Assembly (NCBI GenBank): GCA_902781705.1
Contig: CACZKE010000002.1
Location: 62,001 to 126,000, forward strand
Length of the DNA stretch: 64,000 nt
DNA from: an uncultured Bacteroidia bacterium
Lineage (GTDB): Bacteria > Bacteroidota > Bacteroidia > Bacteroidales > UBA932
Reading direction: 5' to 3'
The notes below the pieces were generated by a model. That model was not told where the DNA came from, ran no database searches, and saw nothing but the letters and a program-made list of their open reading frames with translations. The position numbers and the translations under genes were made by a program. Positions 1-7,287 of the stretch are shown piece after piece. Position 1 is the stretch's first letter. Every line of letters starts with the position of its first letter.

Positions 1-239
1 TACTTAAACACGCCAGCCACTTCGTCCAGCCCGGCGCCCGCGTCCTTACCCTGGGCGGCACCTATGCCGATGCCCTGGGCTTCCTGAACCCCGACGGCCG
101 CACCGTCCTGCTCCTGGCGAATCAGGGGGATGCCCCGCAGAGCATCTCCATCGACGGTCTCCCGGGCCGCCGGGGCTGCCTGGGCCGTCCGCTTTCCGTG
201 ACCCTTCCTGCCGGATCGCTCAATACGTTGGTGATATAG
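1..239 (+). CDS. C-terminal end of a GH30-like glycoside hydrolase (partial)
   Basis: Only the last 79 codons are present; the reading frame enters at base 3 and stops with TAG at 237-239. The tail reads as the beta-sandwich end of GH30 enzymes (glucosylceramidase or beta-1,6-glucanase type): a segment with HASHFVQPGARVL, then a run resembling 'NPDG-TVLLLANQGD', and a final hydrophobic strand ending in LVI. In GH30 this C-terminal domain packs against the catalytic barrel, which lies outside the window, so catalytic residues cannot be checked. Family assignment rests on this tail alone. Two hairpin repeats follow the stop codon. Confidence 0.6.
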   Translation, partial: LKHASHFVQPGARVLTLGGTYADALGFLNPDGRTVLLLANQGDAPQSISIDGLPGRRGCLGRPLSVTLPAGSLNTLVI

Positions 240-276
240 TTTCGCTCGCTTCCGGACCTTTCCGAAGAGGCTAAGT

Positions 277-311
277 GCTCGTCCCGGTCCAAAACCTGGA
301 CCGGGACGAGC
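277..311. repeat. Hairpin repeat copy 1
   Basis: A perfect 14-bp inverted repeat (arms 277-290 and 298-311, left arm GCTCGTCCCGGTCC) with a 7-nt loop. It lies 37 nt after the GH30-like gene. No T-tract of terminator quality follows on the plus strand. Copy 2 differs by one base pair in the stem. Confidence 0.85.
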
Positions 312-328
312 GTTTAAGGGGTGTTTTT

Positions 329-363
329 GCTTGTCCCGGTCCATCGAATGGACCGGGACAAGC
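329..363. repeat. Hairpin repeat copy 2
   Basis: A perfect 14-bp inverted repeat (arms 329-342 and 350-363, left arm GCTTGTCCCGGTCC) with a 7-nt loop. Relative to copy 1 both arms changed together (CG pair to TA pair), so the stem is preserved. It sits 30 nt past the stop codon of the minus-strand lipoprotein gene at 394. Confidence 0.85.
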
Positions 364-393
364 ACCAGGATCGGTGACAGTACGGACAACCGG

Positions 394-1344
394 CTACGGT
401 AACGCCTCAATAGCCTCGTCGATCGACCCATAGACCGGGACGCCGTAGCGGGCGCAGGTGATGCGGACGTTGTCGTAGCGGTAGAAGCCGGGGGTGCAGA
501 CGACGAGGAGTCTGCCGCTGCGGGCGTGGAGGCCGAGCTCCAGGAGGGTGATGGGGGATTGGCTGCCGTCAAGGAAGACCATCAGGATGTGGTCGGCTTT
601 TTCCATGTGCTCGAGTTCCCAATGGACTTGATAGTCCATCTCGCCTTCGCGCTCCGGGTGCCACTCTTCCTGCCGAGGGTTGTAGAGCAGGTACCGTCGA
701 TCCCTCCCGGCGAGTTTCGCGGCGACCGTCTGCTGCCAGTCCTCGCTGTTGCCATTGTCGATGGTTCCGGCCAGGAAGACCGTGCTCCAGCCGTCGAGAT
801 TCGAGGGCTCGGGTTCGTGCGGGTGGATGACACGGTCGATCCGGACCTCTTCCCCCGTGGACAGTACATAGAAGGCAAGTTGCTCATTTTCAAGGGCGAA
901 GGAGACGGCCTCGCTGGGATTGCTTTCCGGAAGGATCCTTACGCTGTCGAAATAGTACAGGCTTTCCTCGCTGTTCCACCAGCCGCCCACATAGCCATCG
1001 TGTGCCAGCGCGTGGGAAACCACCTCCCCAAGGTCCTCCTTCGAGTGCCGGTCCTGCGTAGCTGCATAGGCGACGGAAATCCCTTCCGTCGGCACCTCCC
1101 GCCCGCGGATATCCACGGTGAACCCCTCCGGATGGGCCTGGCTGTAGGTCCATACCCAGTCGGCTGCCGCCTGGACTTCCGACGTGGAAGTCGCGGTGGT
1201 GGCCGATACTGCGGCCGGAACACGGGTCGTTTCCGTGGCCGGAACGCTGCCTGCGGCCCTTTGCTGCCGCGCCGTCCGCACCATCGGCCCGCAGGCGGCC
1301 AGCACCGTCAGGCTCAGGGCAAAAAGGAAGGCTTTAAGTCGCAT
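394..1344 (-). CDS. Lipoprotein with nucleoside 2-deoxyribosyltransferase-like domain
   Basis: A 316-residue protein. Residues 1-18 form a lipoprotein signal with lipobox LAAC, so the mature protein should be anchored in a membrane facing the periplasm or outside. Residues about 60-140 are an uncharacterised module containing FTVDIRG, VAYAATQ, DGYVGGWW and YYFDSVRI. Residues about 185-316 resemble the nucleoside 2-deoxyribosyltransferase-like family (PF15891 type): STVFLAGTID near the start, then ADHILMVFLD and PITLLELGLH, where the Glu of LELG fits the catalytic Glu of the superfamily. Known members act in the cytoplasm, so export is odd. Actual substrate is unknown. A TAACTTTG -7 box lies about 90 nt upstream. 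Confidence 0.6.
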   Translation of the reverse strand: MRLKAFLFALSLTVLAACGPMVRTARQQRAAGSVPATETTRVPAAVSATTATSTSEVQAAADWVWTYSQAHPEGFTVDIRGREVPTEGISVAYAATQDRHSKEDLGEVVSHALAHDGYVGGWWNSEESLYYFDSVRILPESNPSEAVSFALENEQLAFYVLSTGEEVRIDRVIHPHEPEPSNLDGWSTVFLAGTIDNGNSEDWQQTVAAKLAGRDRRYLLYNPRQEEWHPEREGEMDYQVHWELEHMEKADHILMVFLDGSQSPITLLELGLHARSGRLLVVCTPGFYRYDNVRITCARYGVPVYGSIDEAIEALP

Positions 1345-1429
1345 CGGCAGACACCAACGTATAGATCCGGAATCGTTTCATGGGAAAATCGTATTATTGG
1401 TCATTTAATCTTTGAAGAGTCGTACAACA

Positions 1430-1437
1430 CAAAGTTA
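1430..1437 (-). promoter_or_regulatory. Bacteroidota -7 box for the lipoprotein gene
   Basis: Minus-strand TAACTTTG fits the Bacteroidota -7 consensus TAnnTTTG. No TTTG box is seen 19-21 nt upstream. Confidence 0.45.
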
Positions 1438-1506
1438 TGCAAAAAGATGAAAATGCGTATGGGGAGGGGAAACTCAAATATATACAAGAGTAGCATCATT
1501 CGTCGA

Positions 1507-1545
1507 GTGCTCGTACAGGTCCAGGTGCGGGACCGGTACGAGCAC
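1507..1545. repeat. Hairpin repeat copy 3
   Basis: A 16-bp inverted repeat (arms 1507-1522 and 1530-1545, left arm GTGCTCGTACAGGTCC) with one A:G mismatch and a 7-nt loop. It is clearly related to the hairpins at 277 and 329 and again follows a stop codon, that of the minus-strand GH43 gene at 1584. Confidence 0.75.
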
Positions 1546-1583
1546 CAGAAGCGGGTTATTCCGGCGCCCGGCCTCCCACCTTC

Positions 1584-2894
1584 CTATTCGAACCGGAAAG
1601 AGTTGATTGTGAAGAGATTCTTGTCTTTGTCCCCGTGGAAACGCATCCGGATCGGTTTGACTCCCTCCAGGTCGGTGCCCACCTCGGCCTCGAGGGTGAT
1701 CAGGGTCTTTCCGTCGCCCTCCGGGACTTTGAAGGTGGCTACTTGCTCGCCGTACAGGTATTCCGAATATACATAGATCATTCCGCCGGCTTCCGGATAG
1801 ACGGAGAGGATCATTCTTCGGGGCCCGTCCTTGAAGTCAAAGTCTCTCCAGGCGGCGGTGTCGTAGTCACGGATCTCGCTGAGCCTGTGGTTCTTGTCGA
1901 TCCTGGCGTGGCCGGTAAGGCAGCAGGCCCTCGCTGCTACGGGATCGGATCCGATCGCGAGATAGGGATCAAGCGGCAGCCCCCCTCCGGTCGAGGTCAT
2001 CTCCACCTCGGGGATGGAACCGTCAGGAAGGATCTCGATCGGCTCGGCGCAACTCTGGCGCATGATGCTTGAGCCTTGCGACGAGCGGTGGTAGAAGACA
2101 TACCACTGGTCTTTGAATTTCACGACGGAGCCATGGTTGTTCCATACTCCCGGGTCGCAGCCGAAGTTGTCGATGATGACCCCGCGATAGGTGTAAGGTC
2201 CTGTGATACAATCTGATGTAGCATAGCCGATGCAGGTCGGCATGCCCCGGCGTCCGATGTCGGCGAAGGTCAGGTAATAGGTCCCGTTATGCTTGAATGC
2301 CTGGACTCCTTCGTGGAAATGGTGTTCCGCCTCGGTCAGGATACCGTCCTTGATCGTCGCCGGGTCGATCGAGCGCATGTCCGGATTGAGCTTGGCGCAT
2401 TTGGCGGAGAACTGCCCCCAGAACATCCATGCCTGCCCGTCATCGTCGATGAATACCGAAGGGTCGATCTGTTCGGCATGCTCAACCTTTCTGGCGTCCT
2501 TGAAAGGACCGTAGGGGGAGTCGCTGACGGCTGTTCCCTCAGGATCCGGGCCGGGCTGGGAATAGAACAGGTAATACTTACCGTCTTTCTCTATGCAGTC
2601 GGGGGCATAAAGGATCTCGTCATTGTATTTTATGTCCTCGGAGGAGAAAGAGGGACCTCCCTTCCAGTGGATCATATCCTCCGTTGAGAAAACATCGTAT
2701 TTACTTGAGCAATAATACTTTGTGTTCTCGTCTTTCGAACCATAGACGAACAGTGTCGGCTTCCCGTCCATGGTCCAGACCCTCGCCTGCGGGTCTGAAT
2801 TATAAGCCTTATTCAGGAATAACGGATTTTGCGCCGAGGCACCGAATACGGCTGCAAGAAGCGTTGCTGCTGTTACGATTCGTTTCATATTCAT
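1584..2894 (-). CDS. GH43-family glycoside hydrolase, exported
   Basis: A 436-residue protein with a Sec signal peptide ending near FGASAQ. The five-bladed propeller family GH43 is indicated by three acidic motifs in order: NSDPQARVW near residue 34 (general base Asp), EQIDPSVFID near 145 (pKa-modulating Asp) and HFHEGVQAFK near 195 (general acid Glu). The blade repeats GKYYLFYSQ, GTYYLTFAD and DQWYVFYHR are also typical. Members cleave arabinosides or xylosides; the substrate cannot be set from sequence alone. The C-terminal 100 residues form a beta-rich accessory region. ATG at 2894 (alternative 2888). It has its own promoter and is transcribed alone. Confidence 0.88.
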   Translation of the reverse strand: MNMKRIVTAATLLAAVFGASAQNPLFLNKAYNSDPQARVWTMDGKPTLFVYGSKDENTKYYCSSKYDVFSTEDMIHWKGGPSFSSEDIKYNDEILYAPDCIEKDGKYYLFYSQPGPDPEGTAVSDSPYGPFKDARKVEHAEQIDPSVFIDDDGQAWMFWGQFSAKCAKLNPDMRSIDPATIKDGILTEAEHHFHEGVQAFKHNGTYYLTFADIGRRGMPTCIGYATSDCITGPYTYRGVIIDNFGCDPGVWNNHGSVVKFKDQWYVFYHRSSQGSSIMRQSCAEPIEILPDGSIPEVEMTSTGGGLPLDPYLAIGSDPVAARACCLTGHARIDKNHRLSEIRDYDTAAWRDFDFKDGPRRMILSVYPEAGGMIYVYSEYLYGEQVATFKVPEGDGKTLITLEAEVGTDLEGVKPIRMRFHGDKDKNLFTINSFRFE

Positions 2895-2921
2895 TTAATC
2901 AAGAATTACTGGATTATCTCT

Positions 2922-2951
2922 CAAATGTAGGATTTATTTGTCGGATCACAA
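2922..2951 (-). promoter_or_regulatory. Promoter for the GH43 gene
   Basis: Minus-strand TACATTTG at 2929-2922, with a TTG trinucleotide at 2951-2949, 19 nt upstream. This matches the Bacteroidota -33/-7 arrangement. Confidence 0.55.
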
Positions 2952-2990
2952 CCTTTTCTACTCAAAACCTTGGGTCTGAAGCATGGAAAT

Positions 2991-3662
2991 CTACCAGACC
3001 AAAGGCAGGATCCTGTACTTCACCTTCTCCTTGTACTCGGCGTATCCGTCCAGCCCTTCCTCAAGCACCTTCTCTTCGTTCTTGATCCGCTTCGCAATCA
3101 CAGGGATGTAACCAGACATGACGATGAATGAGATAGGAGAGGCTAGTACCAACGGCATCGCCAGGAAAAGAATGGTAGTAGCCATATACATCGGGTGCCG
3201 GACAATGCCATATAGGCCTGTGTCGATGACTTTCTGGTTCTCCTGGACCTCAATGGTCCGGGACAGGTAAGTATTCTCCCGCAGCACCTCCGCATACAAG
3301 AGATATGCCCCCAGAAACAGCCCTGCGGCTGCCCATACGGCCCAATTCGGCAAGATCCACCAGCCAAAGCGCCAGTTCAACCCGGCTACGACGAAGGCGA
3401 TCAGGAAGATCAGTCCGCTCAACTTCACGACGGTCCTCTGTTCCGCCTCCTTTTCCTTCGCGTTCAGACGTTTCCGCAATAACTCGGGATTCTTGCCCAT
3501 CATCACAAGTCCGGCCGCAAACATCGGCACGAACAGGATGCCCATCAGCAACCAGCCTTGCCAATAGCGAAAAGACCCGGCCGGGAGGAACAGGAGAATT
3601 CCCATGACGATCACACCCAGAAAGAATTTGGCCAGCGCTTGCGTCAACAGTCCTTTATCCAT
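2991..3662 (-). CDS. Isoprenylcysteine carboxylmethyltransferase-like membrane protein
   Basis: A 223-residue integral membrane protein with about five hydrophobic helices (near 10-27, 35-56, 80-97, 105-125 and 165-190). The C-terminal half holds the ICMT/phospholipid methyltransferase signature: GLYGIVRHPMY (RHPMY at 155-159) and RIKNEEKVL (192-200), which bind S-adenosylmethionine at the membrane face in characterised relatives. The methyl acceptor in bacteria is generally unknown; a lipid or small lipophilic substrate is likely. It is a monocistronic gene with a -7 box directly upstream. Confidence 0.82.
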   Translation of the reverse strand: MDKGLLTQALAKFFLGVIVMGILLFLPAGSFRYWQGWLLMGILFVPMFAAGLVMMGKNPELLRKRLNAKEKEAEQRTVVKLSGLIFLIAFVVAGLNWRFGWWILPNWAVWAAAGLFLGAYLLYAEVLRENTYLSRTIEVQENQKVIDTGLYGIVRHPMYMATTILFLAMPLVLASPISFIVMSGYIPVIAKRIKNEEKVLEEGLDGYAEYKEKVKYRILPLVW

Positions 3663-3689
3663 GGTTTATAAACCTCGGTTTGCCGAAGA

Positions 3690-3697
3690 CAAAAATA
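3690..3697 (-). promoter_or_regulatory. -7 box for the ICMT-like gene
   Basis: Minus-strand TATTTTTG (3697 to 3690), 28 nt before the ATG at 3662. Confidence 0.5.
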
Positions 3698-3700
3698 ACA

Positions 3701-4477
3701 CTAAAATACGATATTTCCTTTCGGCTCAGTGTCTTCCTCAGTGCAAACGAAAGTAAGGATCCGGGCGGCGACCTCTTCCGGATGGTCGATGAGCAACTGG
3801 CCATGATTCATTTTCTGGAAGACCTCCACATGAGCGTCCGGGCATAGTATCTTCAGATGCTCCACCTGCGGCTTGGCGACGAAGGCCTCTTGGGTGCCAT
3901 GCCAGAAATGAATGTCCGGCCCGTCGATGGACTCCAGTTTGTGCGTATAAATGTCCTTGTATCCATCCAAAACTGCCTGCCCTTTCCCGTATGGCCAGAC
4001 TTTTCTGCACTCGTCAAGCAGCACGTCGAAGTAATGTGAGTGGAACACCCATTTCCAGAAGGCGGTCCCATGGTAACAGGTCCAGACATTCGCGCACTGA
4101 TAATGGCGAAGCGGGCCGACGAGCCATTTCGGCAAAGGTAACAACGGCGCGGCATCCAGTACGGCGTGGTCTATGACGATTTCCCGGCGTTCCATCATCC
4201 GCGACAGGATCTTCCCTCCCATCGAAAGCCCGTAGGCACAGTCCAGATGCTCATTCAAATGCCTTCTCACATACGCATTTGCCTGTGCCGCCTGGTCGTC
4301 TATGCTGGTGAACGCGGTGAATTCACCGAGGATAAAGCCGTCCACCTCCACGGCAACGATATGGAATCTGTCTTTCAGCAGTTCAATCAGCGGAAGGAAT
4401 AACTTATAGGAAACACCCAGCCCGGGCAGCAGCATCAGGCTGGGATTGGATTTGTTGCCGAAAGTCCTGAAATTCAT
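3701..4477 (-). CDS. Alpha/beta hydrolase
   Basis: A 258-residue cytoplasmic alpha/beta hydrolase counted from ATG 4477 (an upstream in-frame GTG at 4480 adds one residue). Features: oxyanion strand LMLLPGLG at 14-21, nucleophile elbow GLSMGG with Ser85, and a C-terminal KMNHGQLL supplying the catalytic His. The middle contains a hydrophobic cap region with many aromatic residues. The substrate is unknown. It follows hutI by 51 nt in the same direction, so it could be read through from the hut operon, although nothing in its sequence connects it to histidine breakdown. Confidence 0.75.
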   Translation of the reverse strand: MNFRTFGNKSNPSLMLLPGLGVSYKLFLPLIELLKDRFHIVAVEVDGFILGEFTAFTSIDDQAAQANAYVRRHLNEHLDCAYGLSMGGKILSRMMERREIVIDHAVLDAAPLLPLPKWLVGPLRHYQCANVWTCYHGTAFWKWVFHSHYFDVLLDECRKVWPYGKGQAVLDGYKDIYTHKLESIDGPDIHFWHGTQEAFVAKPQVEHLKILCPDAHVEVFQKMNHGQLLIDHPEEVAARILTFVCTEEDTEPKGNIVF

Positions 4478-4528
4478 CACATTCGCTGAGGAGGGATGAC
4501 AGACCTTGCCCGCGTGCAGGCAGGAGAG

Positions 4529-5803
4529 TTATTCCAGCGCCCGGCCTCCCAGGAAGACCGTCCGGAGGAAGGGGGTCTGGTGGAGGTAGGGGATCTTCGT
4601 GAGGGTCCAGCCGGGGTGGGTGAGGAGGAGGTCGGCGCGTTTGCCCACGGTGATGGAGCCGGTGATGTCGCTCAGGCCCATCGCATAGGCGCTGTTCAGG
4701 GTGACGGCGTTCATGGCCTGGACGGGGGTGAGGCGCATCCGGATGCAACCGAGGGCCATCACGAACCGCATGTCGCCGGAAGGGGAGGATCCGGGATTAT
4801 AGTCCGATGCCAGGGCGACGCCGAGGCCCGCGCCGATGAACTCCTTCGCCCGACCGAAGGGAATGCCCAGGAAGAAGGACGAGCCGGGCAGCATCGTGGG
4901 CATCGTGGCCGAGCCTCGCAGTGCTTCGATTTCCGCATCCCCCGTCCGTTCCAGATGGTCTACCGACAGGGCTCCGTGCTTGACGCCTACCTGTACGCCG
5001 CCGCTCACAGCCAGTTCGTTGGCATGGATCTTGGGCCGCAGGCCGCAGGCCGCTCCTGCGGTGAGAATCCGGTCCGTATCCTCGACCGTGAAGAATCCTT
5101 CGTCGCAGAAAACATCCACGAAATCAGCGAGTTCCGCTGCCTTGGGCATCATATCGACCACCGCCTGCACGTACCCTTCGTGCGTGTAGCCCCGGCCGAT
5201 GGCATGGGCACCCAGGAAGGTGATCCGGACGAGCGCCGGAACCGATTCCCTGATGCGCCGGATCACCCGCAGCATCTTGAGTTCATCCTCCGGATTCAGC
5301 CCGTAGCCGCTCTTGATCTCCAGGGCGCCGGTTCCCTTGGCCATCATTTCCCGGACGCGTACCATCGACTGCTCATACAGTTCGTCCTCGGACGTCTCGT
5401 GCAACAGGTCGGAGGAATTCAGGATCCCGCCGCCCCGGGCGGCGATCTCCTCGTAGCTGAGCCCGTTGATCTTGTCCAGGAACTCTCCGTCCCGGCTCCC
5501 CGCATATACGATGTGCGTATGGCTGTCGCAGAACGCCGGCATGACCAGGCCGCCCTCCGCGTCTATAGATTCCCGGTCGGAGCCGGGAATGACGGACGAG
5601 TTGGTGCCGGGAATGACGGAAAGGTCGTTGTCGTCATGGCCGACCAGATCGGCCATCTTGCCGAATCCTGCAATTTTCCCGTCCTCGATGACGAGCCAGG
5701 CATCCTTCAATACACCCGTCTCCGCCATCTCGGCGCCCTGCTTCCGCAGCACGCCCGCCGGTACGATCCCGACGAGTTCACCGATGTTTTTGATAAGGAT
5801 CAT
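4529..5803 (-). CDS. hutI: Imidazolonepropionase
   Basis: Third step of histidine degradation: hydrolysis of 4-imidazolone-5-propanoate to N-formimino-L-glutamate. The 424-residue protein has amidohydrolase metal motifs: SHTHIVYAGSR (His95 and His97), FCDEGFF, KIHANELAVSGG and SVDHLERTG. The start is the ATG at 5803, which overlaps the hutH stop as ATGA; the open frame continues upstream only inside hutH. Residues about 60-80 are an extra segment (LSVIPGTNSSVIPGSDRES) encoded by a palindromic repeat that lies between the N-terminal beta-domain and the barrel. It keeps frame and falls in a surface region, so the enzyme is probably still active. Confidence 0.95.
   Translation of the reverse strand: MILIKNIGELVGIVPAGVLRKQGAEMAETGVLKDAWLVIEDGKIAGFGKMADLVGHDDNDLSVIPGTNSSVIPGSDRESIDAEGGLVMPAFCDSHTHIVYAGSRDGEFLDKINGLSYEEIAARGGGILNSSDLLHETSEDELYEQSMVRVREMMAKGTGALEIKSGYGLNPEDELKMLRVIRRIRESVPALVRITFLGAHAIGRGYTHEGYVQAVVDMMPKAAELADFVDVFCDEGFFTVEDTDRILTAGAACGLRPKIHANELAVSGGVQVGVKHGALSVDHLERTGDAEIEALRGSATMPTMLPGSSFFLGIPFGRAKEFIGAGLGVALASDYNPGSSPSGDMRFVMALGCIRMRLTPVQAMNAVTLNSAYAMGLSDITGSITVGKRADLLLTHPGWTLTKIPYLHQTPFLRTVFLGGRALE
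5567..5621. repeat. Palindromic repeat inserted in frame within hutI
   Basis: An imperfect palindrome (arms ATTCCCGG and CCGGGAAT around TCGGAG, about 5569-5590) followed by a second half-copy containing GCCGGGAATGACGG. It encodes the tandem peptide SVIPG...SVIPG in hutI. Its terminal CGGGAATGACGG resembles the ends of dispersed REP-like elements of other bacteria. Confidence 0.65.
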
Positions 5804-7287
5804 AGGTACTGCTCCTGCCGGATGAACTGGACGGATTTCTCGATGAGCGGGTGCATGTAGGTGTCGTTGTCGATGAAGGGAACGACTTTGCGGTAGTCTT
5901 CGAAGATGCGCTCCAGGATGGGGGAGCTCTTGGCCGGGCGGCGGAACTCGAGGGCCTGGGCGGCGTTGAAGAGTTCGATGCCCAGGACGGTTTCCACGTT
6001 GTCCACCACGCGGACGAGTTTCGTCGCGGCGTTGGAGCCCATGCTCACATGGTCTTCCTGTCCCTGGGAAGAGGGAATGGAGTCGCAGGAGGCGGGCCAG
6101 CAAAGGCCCTTATTCTGGCTGACGATGCTCGCGGCCGTGTACTGCGGAATCATGAAACCGCTGTTCACGCCCGGATTGGCGACCAGGTATTTAGGCAAGC
6201 CGCGAAGCCCGTGGATGAGTTGATAAGTGCGTCTTTCAGAGATGCTTGCGAGCTCGGACATCGCAATCGCGAGCGCGTCCATCGGGATGGCGATGGGCTC
6301 GCCGTGGAAGTTGCCGGCGGAGATGACCATGTCTTCGTCCGGGAAGATGTTCGGGTTGTCCGTGGCGGAATTGATCTCGTTCTCGATCACCGACTTGACA
6401 TACATGATGTTGTCCTTCACGGCGCCGTGGACCTGCGGGATGCAGCGGAAACTGTAAGGGTCCTGCACATGCTCCTTGGGGCGGCGGATGAGTTCGCTGC
6501 CCTCCAGGGTGGCGAGGAAGCGCTTCCCGGTCTCGATCTGGCCGGTATGCGGACGGAGGAGATGCGTCAAGGGCAGGAACGGTTCGATGCGGCCGTCATA
6601 GGCGTCCAGGGACATGGCGGCGATGCGGTCGGCCCACTTGGACAGCCGCATGCTCTTGAGCAGCGACCAGACCGCATGGGCACTCATGAACTGGGTGCCG
6701 TTCAGGAGCGCGAGGCCCTCTTTGGACTGGAGGGTGATGGGCTCCCAGCCCTTTTCCTTCCAGACTTCCGCGGCGGGACGCACCTCTCCCTTGTACAGGA
6801 CTTCGCCCAGGCCGATGAGCGGAAGGCTCAGGTGGGCGAGGGGAGCGAGGTCGCCGGAAGCGCCCAGCGAACCCTGCTGGTACACGACGGGGAGAATGTC
6901 CTCGTTGAATATGTCGATGAGCCGCTGAACGGTAATCAGCTGGGCGCCGGAATGCCCGTAGGAGAGGCTCTGGGCCTTGAGGAAGAGCATCAGCTTCACG
7001 ATCTGCGGACGGACGGTCTCGCCGGCGCCGCAGGCGTGCGACATCACCAGGTTGTGCTGGAGTTGCGAGAGTTCGTCGGCGGGGATCGATACGTTATACA
7101 GGGAGCCGAAACCCGTCGTGATGCCGTACATGGGCTTTTCCGGGTCTTCCATCTTCTTGTCCAGGTAGCGGCGGCACTTGAGGATGGCGGCCGTCGCTTC
7201 GTCGGAGAGGACGAGGGTGGCGTGGTTGTCGATGATTTCTTTCAGGCGCTCGAGGGTGATGCGGCCCGTGGAGATTTTATGGATCAT
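5800..7287 (-). CDS. hutH: Histidine ammonia-lyase
   Basis: First step of histidine catabolism: deamination of L-histidine to trans-urocanate. The 495-residue length is usual. The MIO prosthetic group forms from Ala143-Ser144-Gly145 within GSLGASGDLAPLAHL, and the active-site loop YGITTGFG is at 54-61. Other family marks are FMSAHAVWSL and SIPSSQGQEDHVSMG. ATG at 7287 overlaps the hutU stop (ATGA). The open frame reaches further upstream but only in hutU sequence. Being within a full hut operon argues for histidine rather than tyrosine as substrate. Confidence 0.96.
   Translation of the reverse strand: MIHKISTGRITLERLKEIIDNHATLVLSDEATAAILKCRRYLDKKMEDPEKPMYGITTGFGSLYNVSIPADELSQLQHNLVMSHACGAGETVRPQIVKLMLFLKAQSLSYGHSGAQLITVQRLIDIFNEDILPVVYQQGSLGASGDLAPLAHLSLPLIGLGEVLYKGEVRPAAEVWKEKGWEPITLQSKEGLALLNGTQFMSAHAVWSLLKSMRLSKWADRIAAMSLDAYDGRIEPFLPLTHLLRPHTGQIETGKRFLATLEGSELIRRPKEHVQDPYSFRCIPQVHGAVKDNIMYVKSVIENEINSATDNPNIFPDEDMVISAGNFHGEPIAIPMDALAIAMSELASISERRTYQLIHGLRGLPKYLVANPGVNSGFMIPQYTAASIVSQNKGLCWPASCDSIPSSQGQEDHVSMGSNAATKLVRVVDNVETVLGIELFNAAQALEFRRPAKSSPILERIFEDYRKVVPFIDNDTYMHPLIEKSVQFIRQEQYL

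Noticed and set aside
4529..6103. Longer hutI and hutH proteins starting inside the upstream genes
   Set aside because: The extra N-terminal residues are Arg/Pro/His-rich shadow translation, and the ATGA overlaps give the normal family starts at 5803 and 7287.
5800..7287. Histidine ammonia-lyase as the tyrosine ammonia-lyase of an aryl polyene pathway
   Set aside because: It overlaps hutU and hutI in a complete histidine operon and is 27 kb away from the lipid-type operon.
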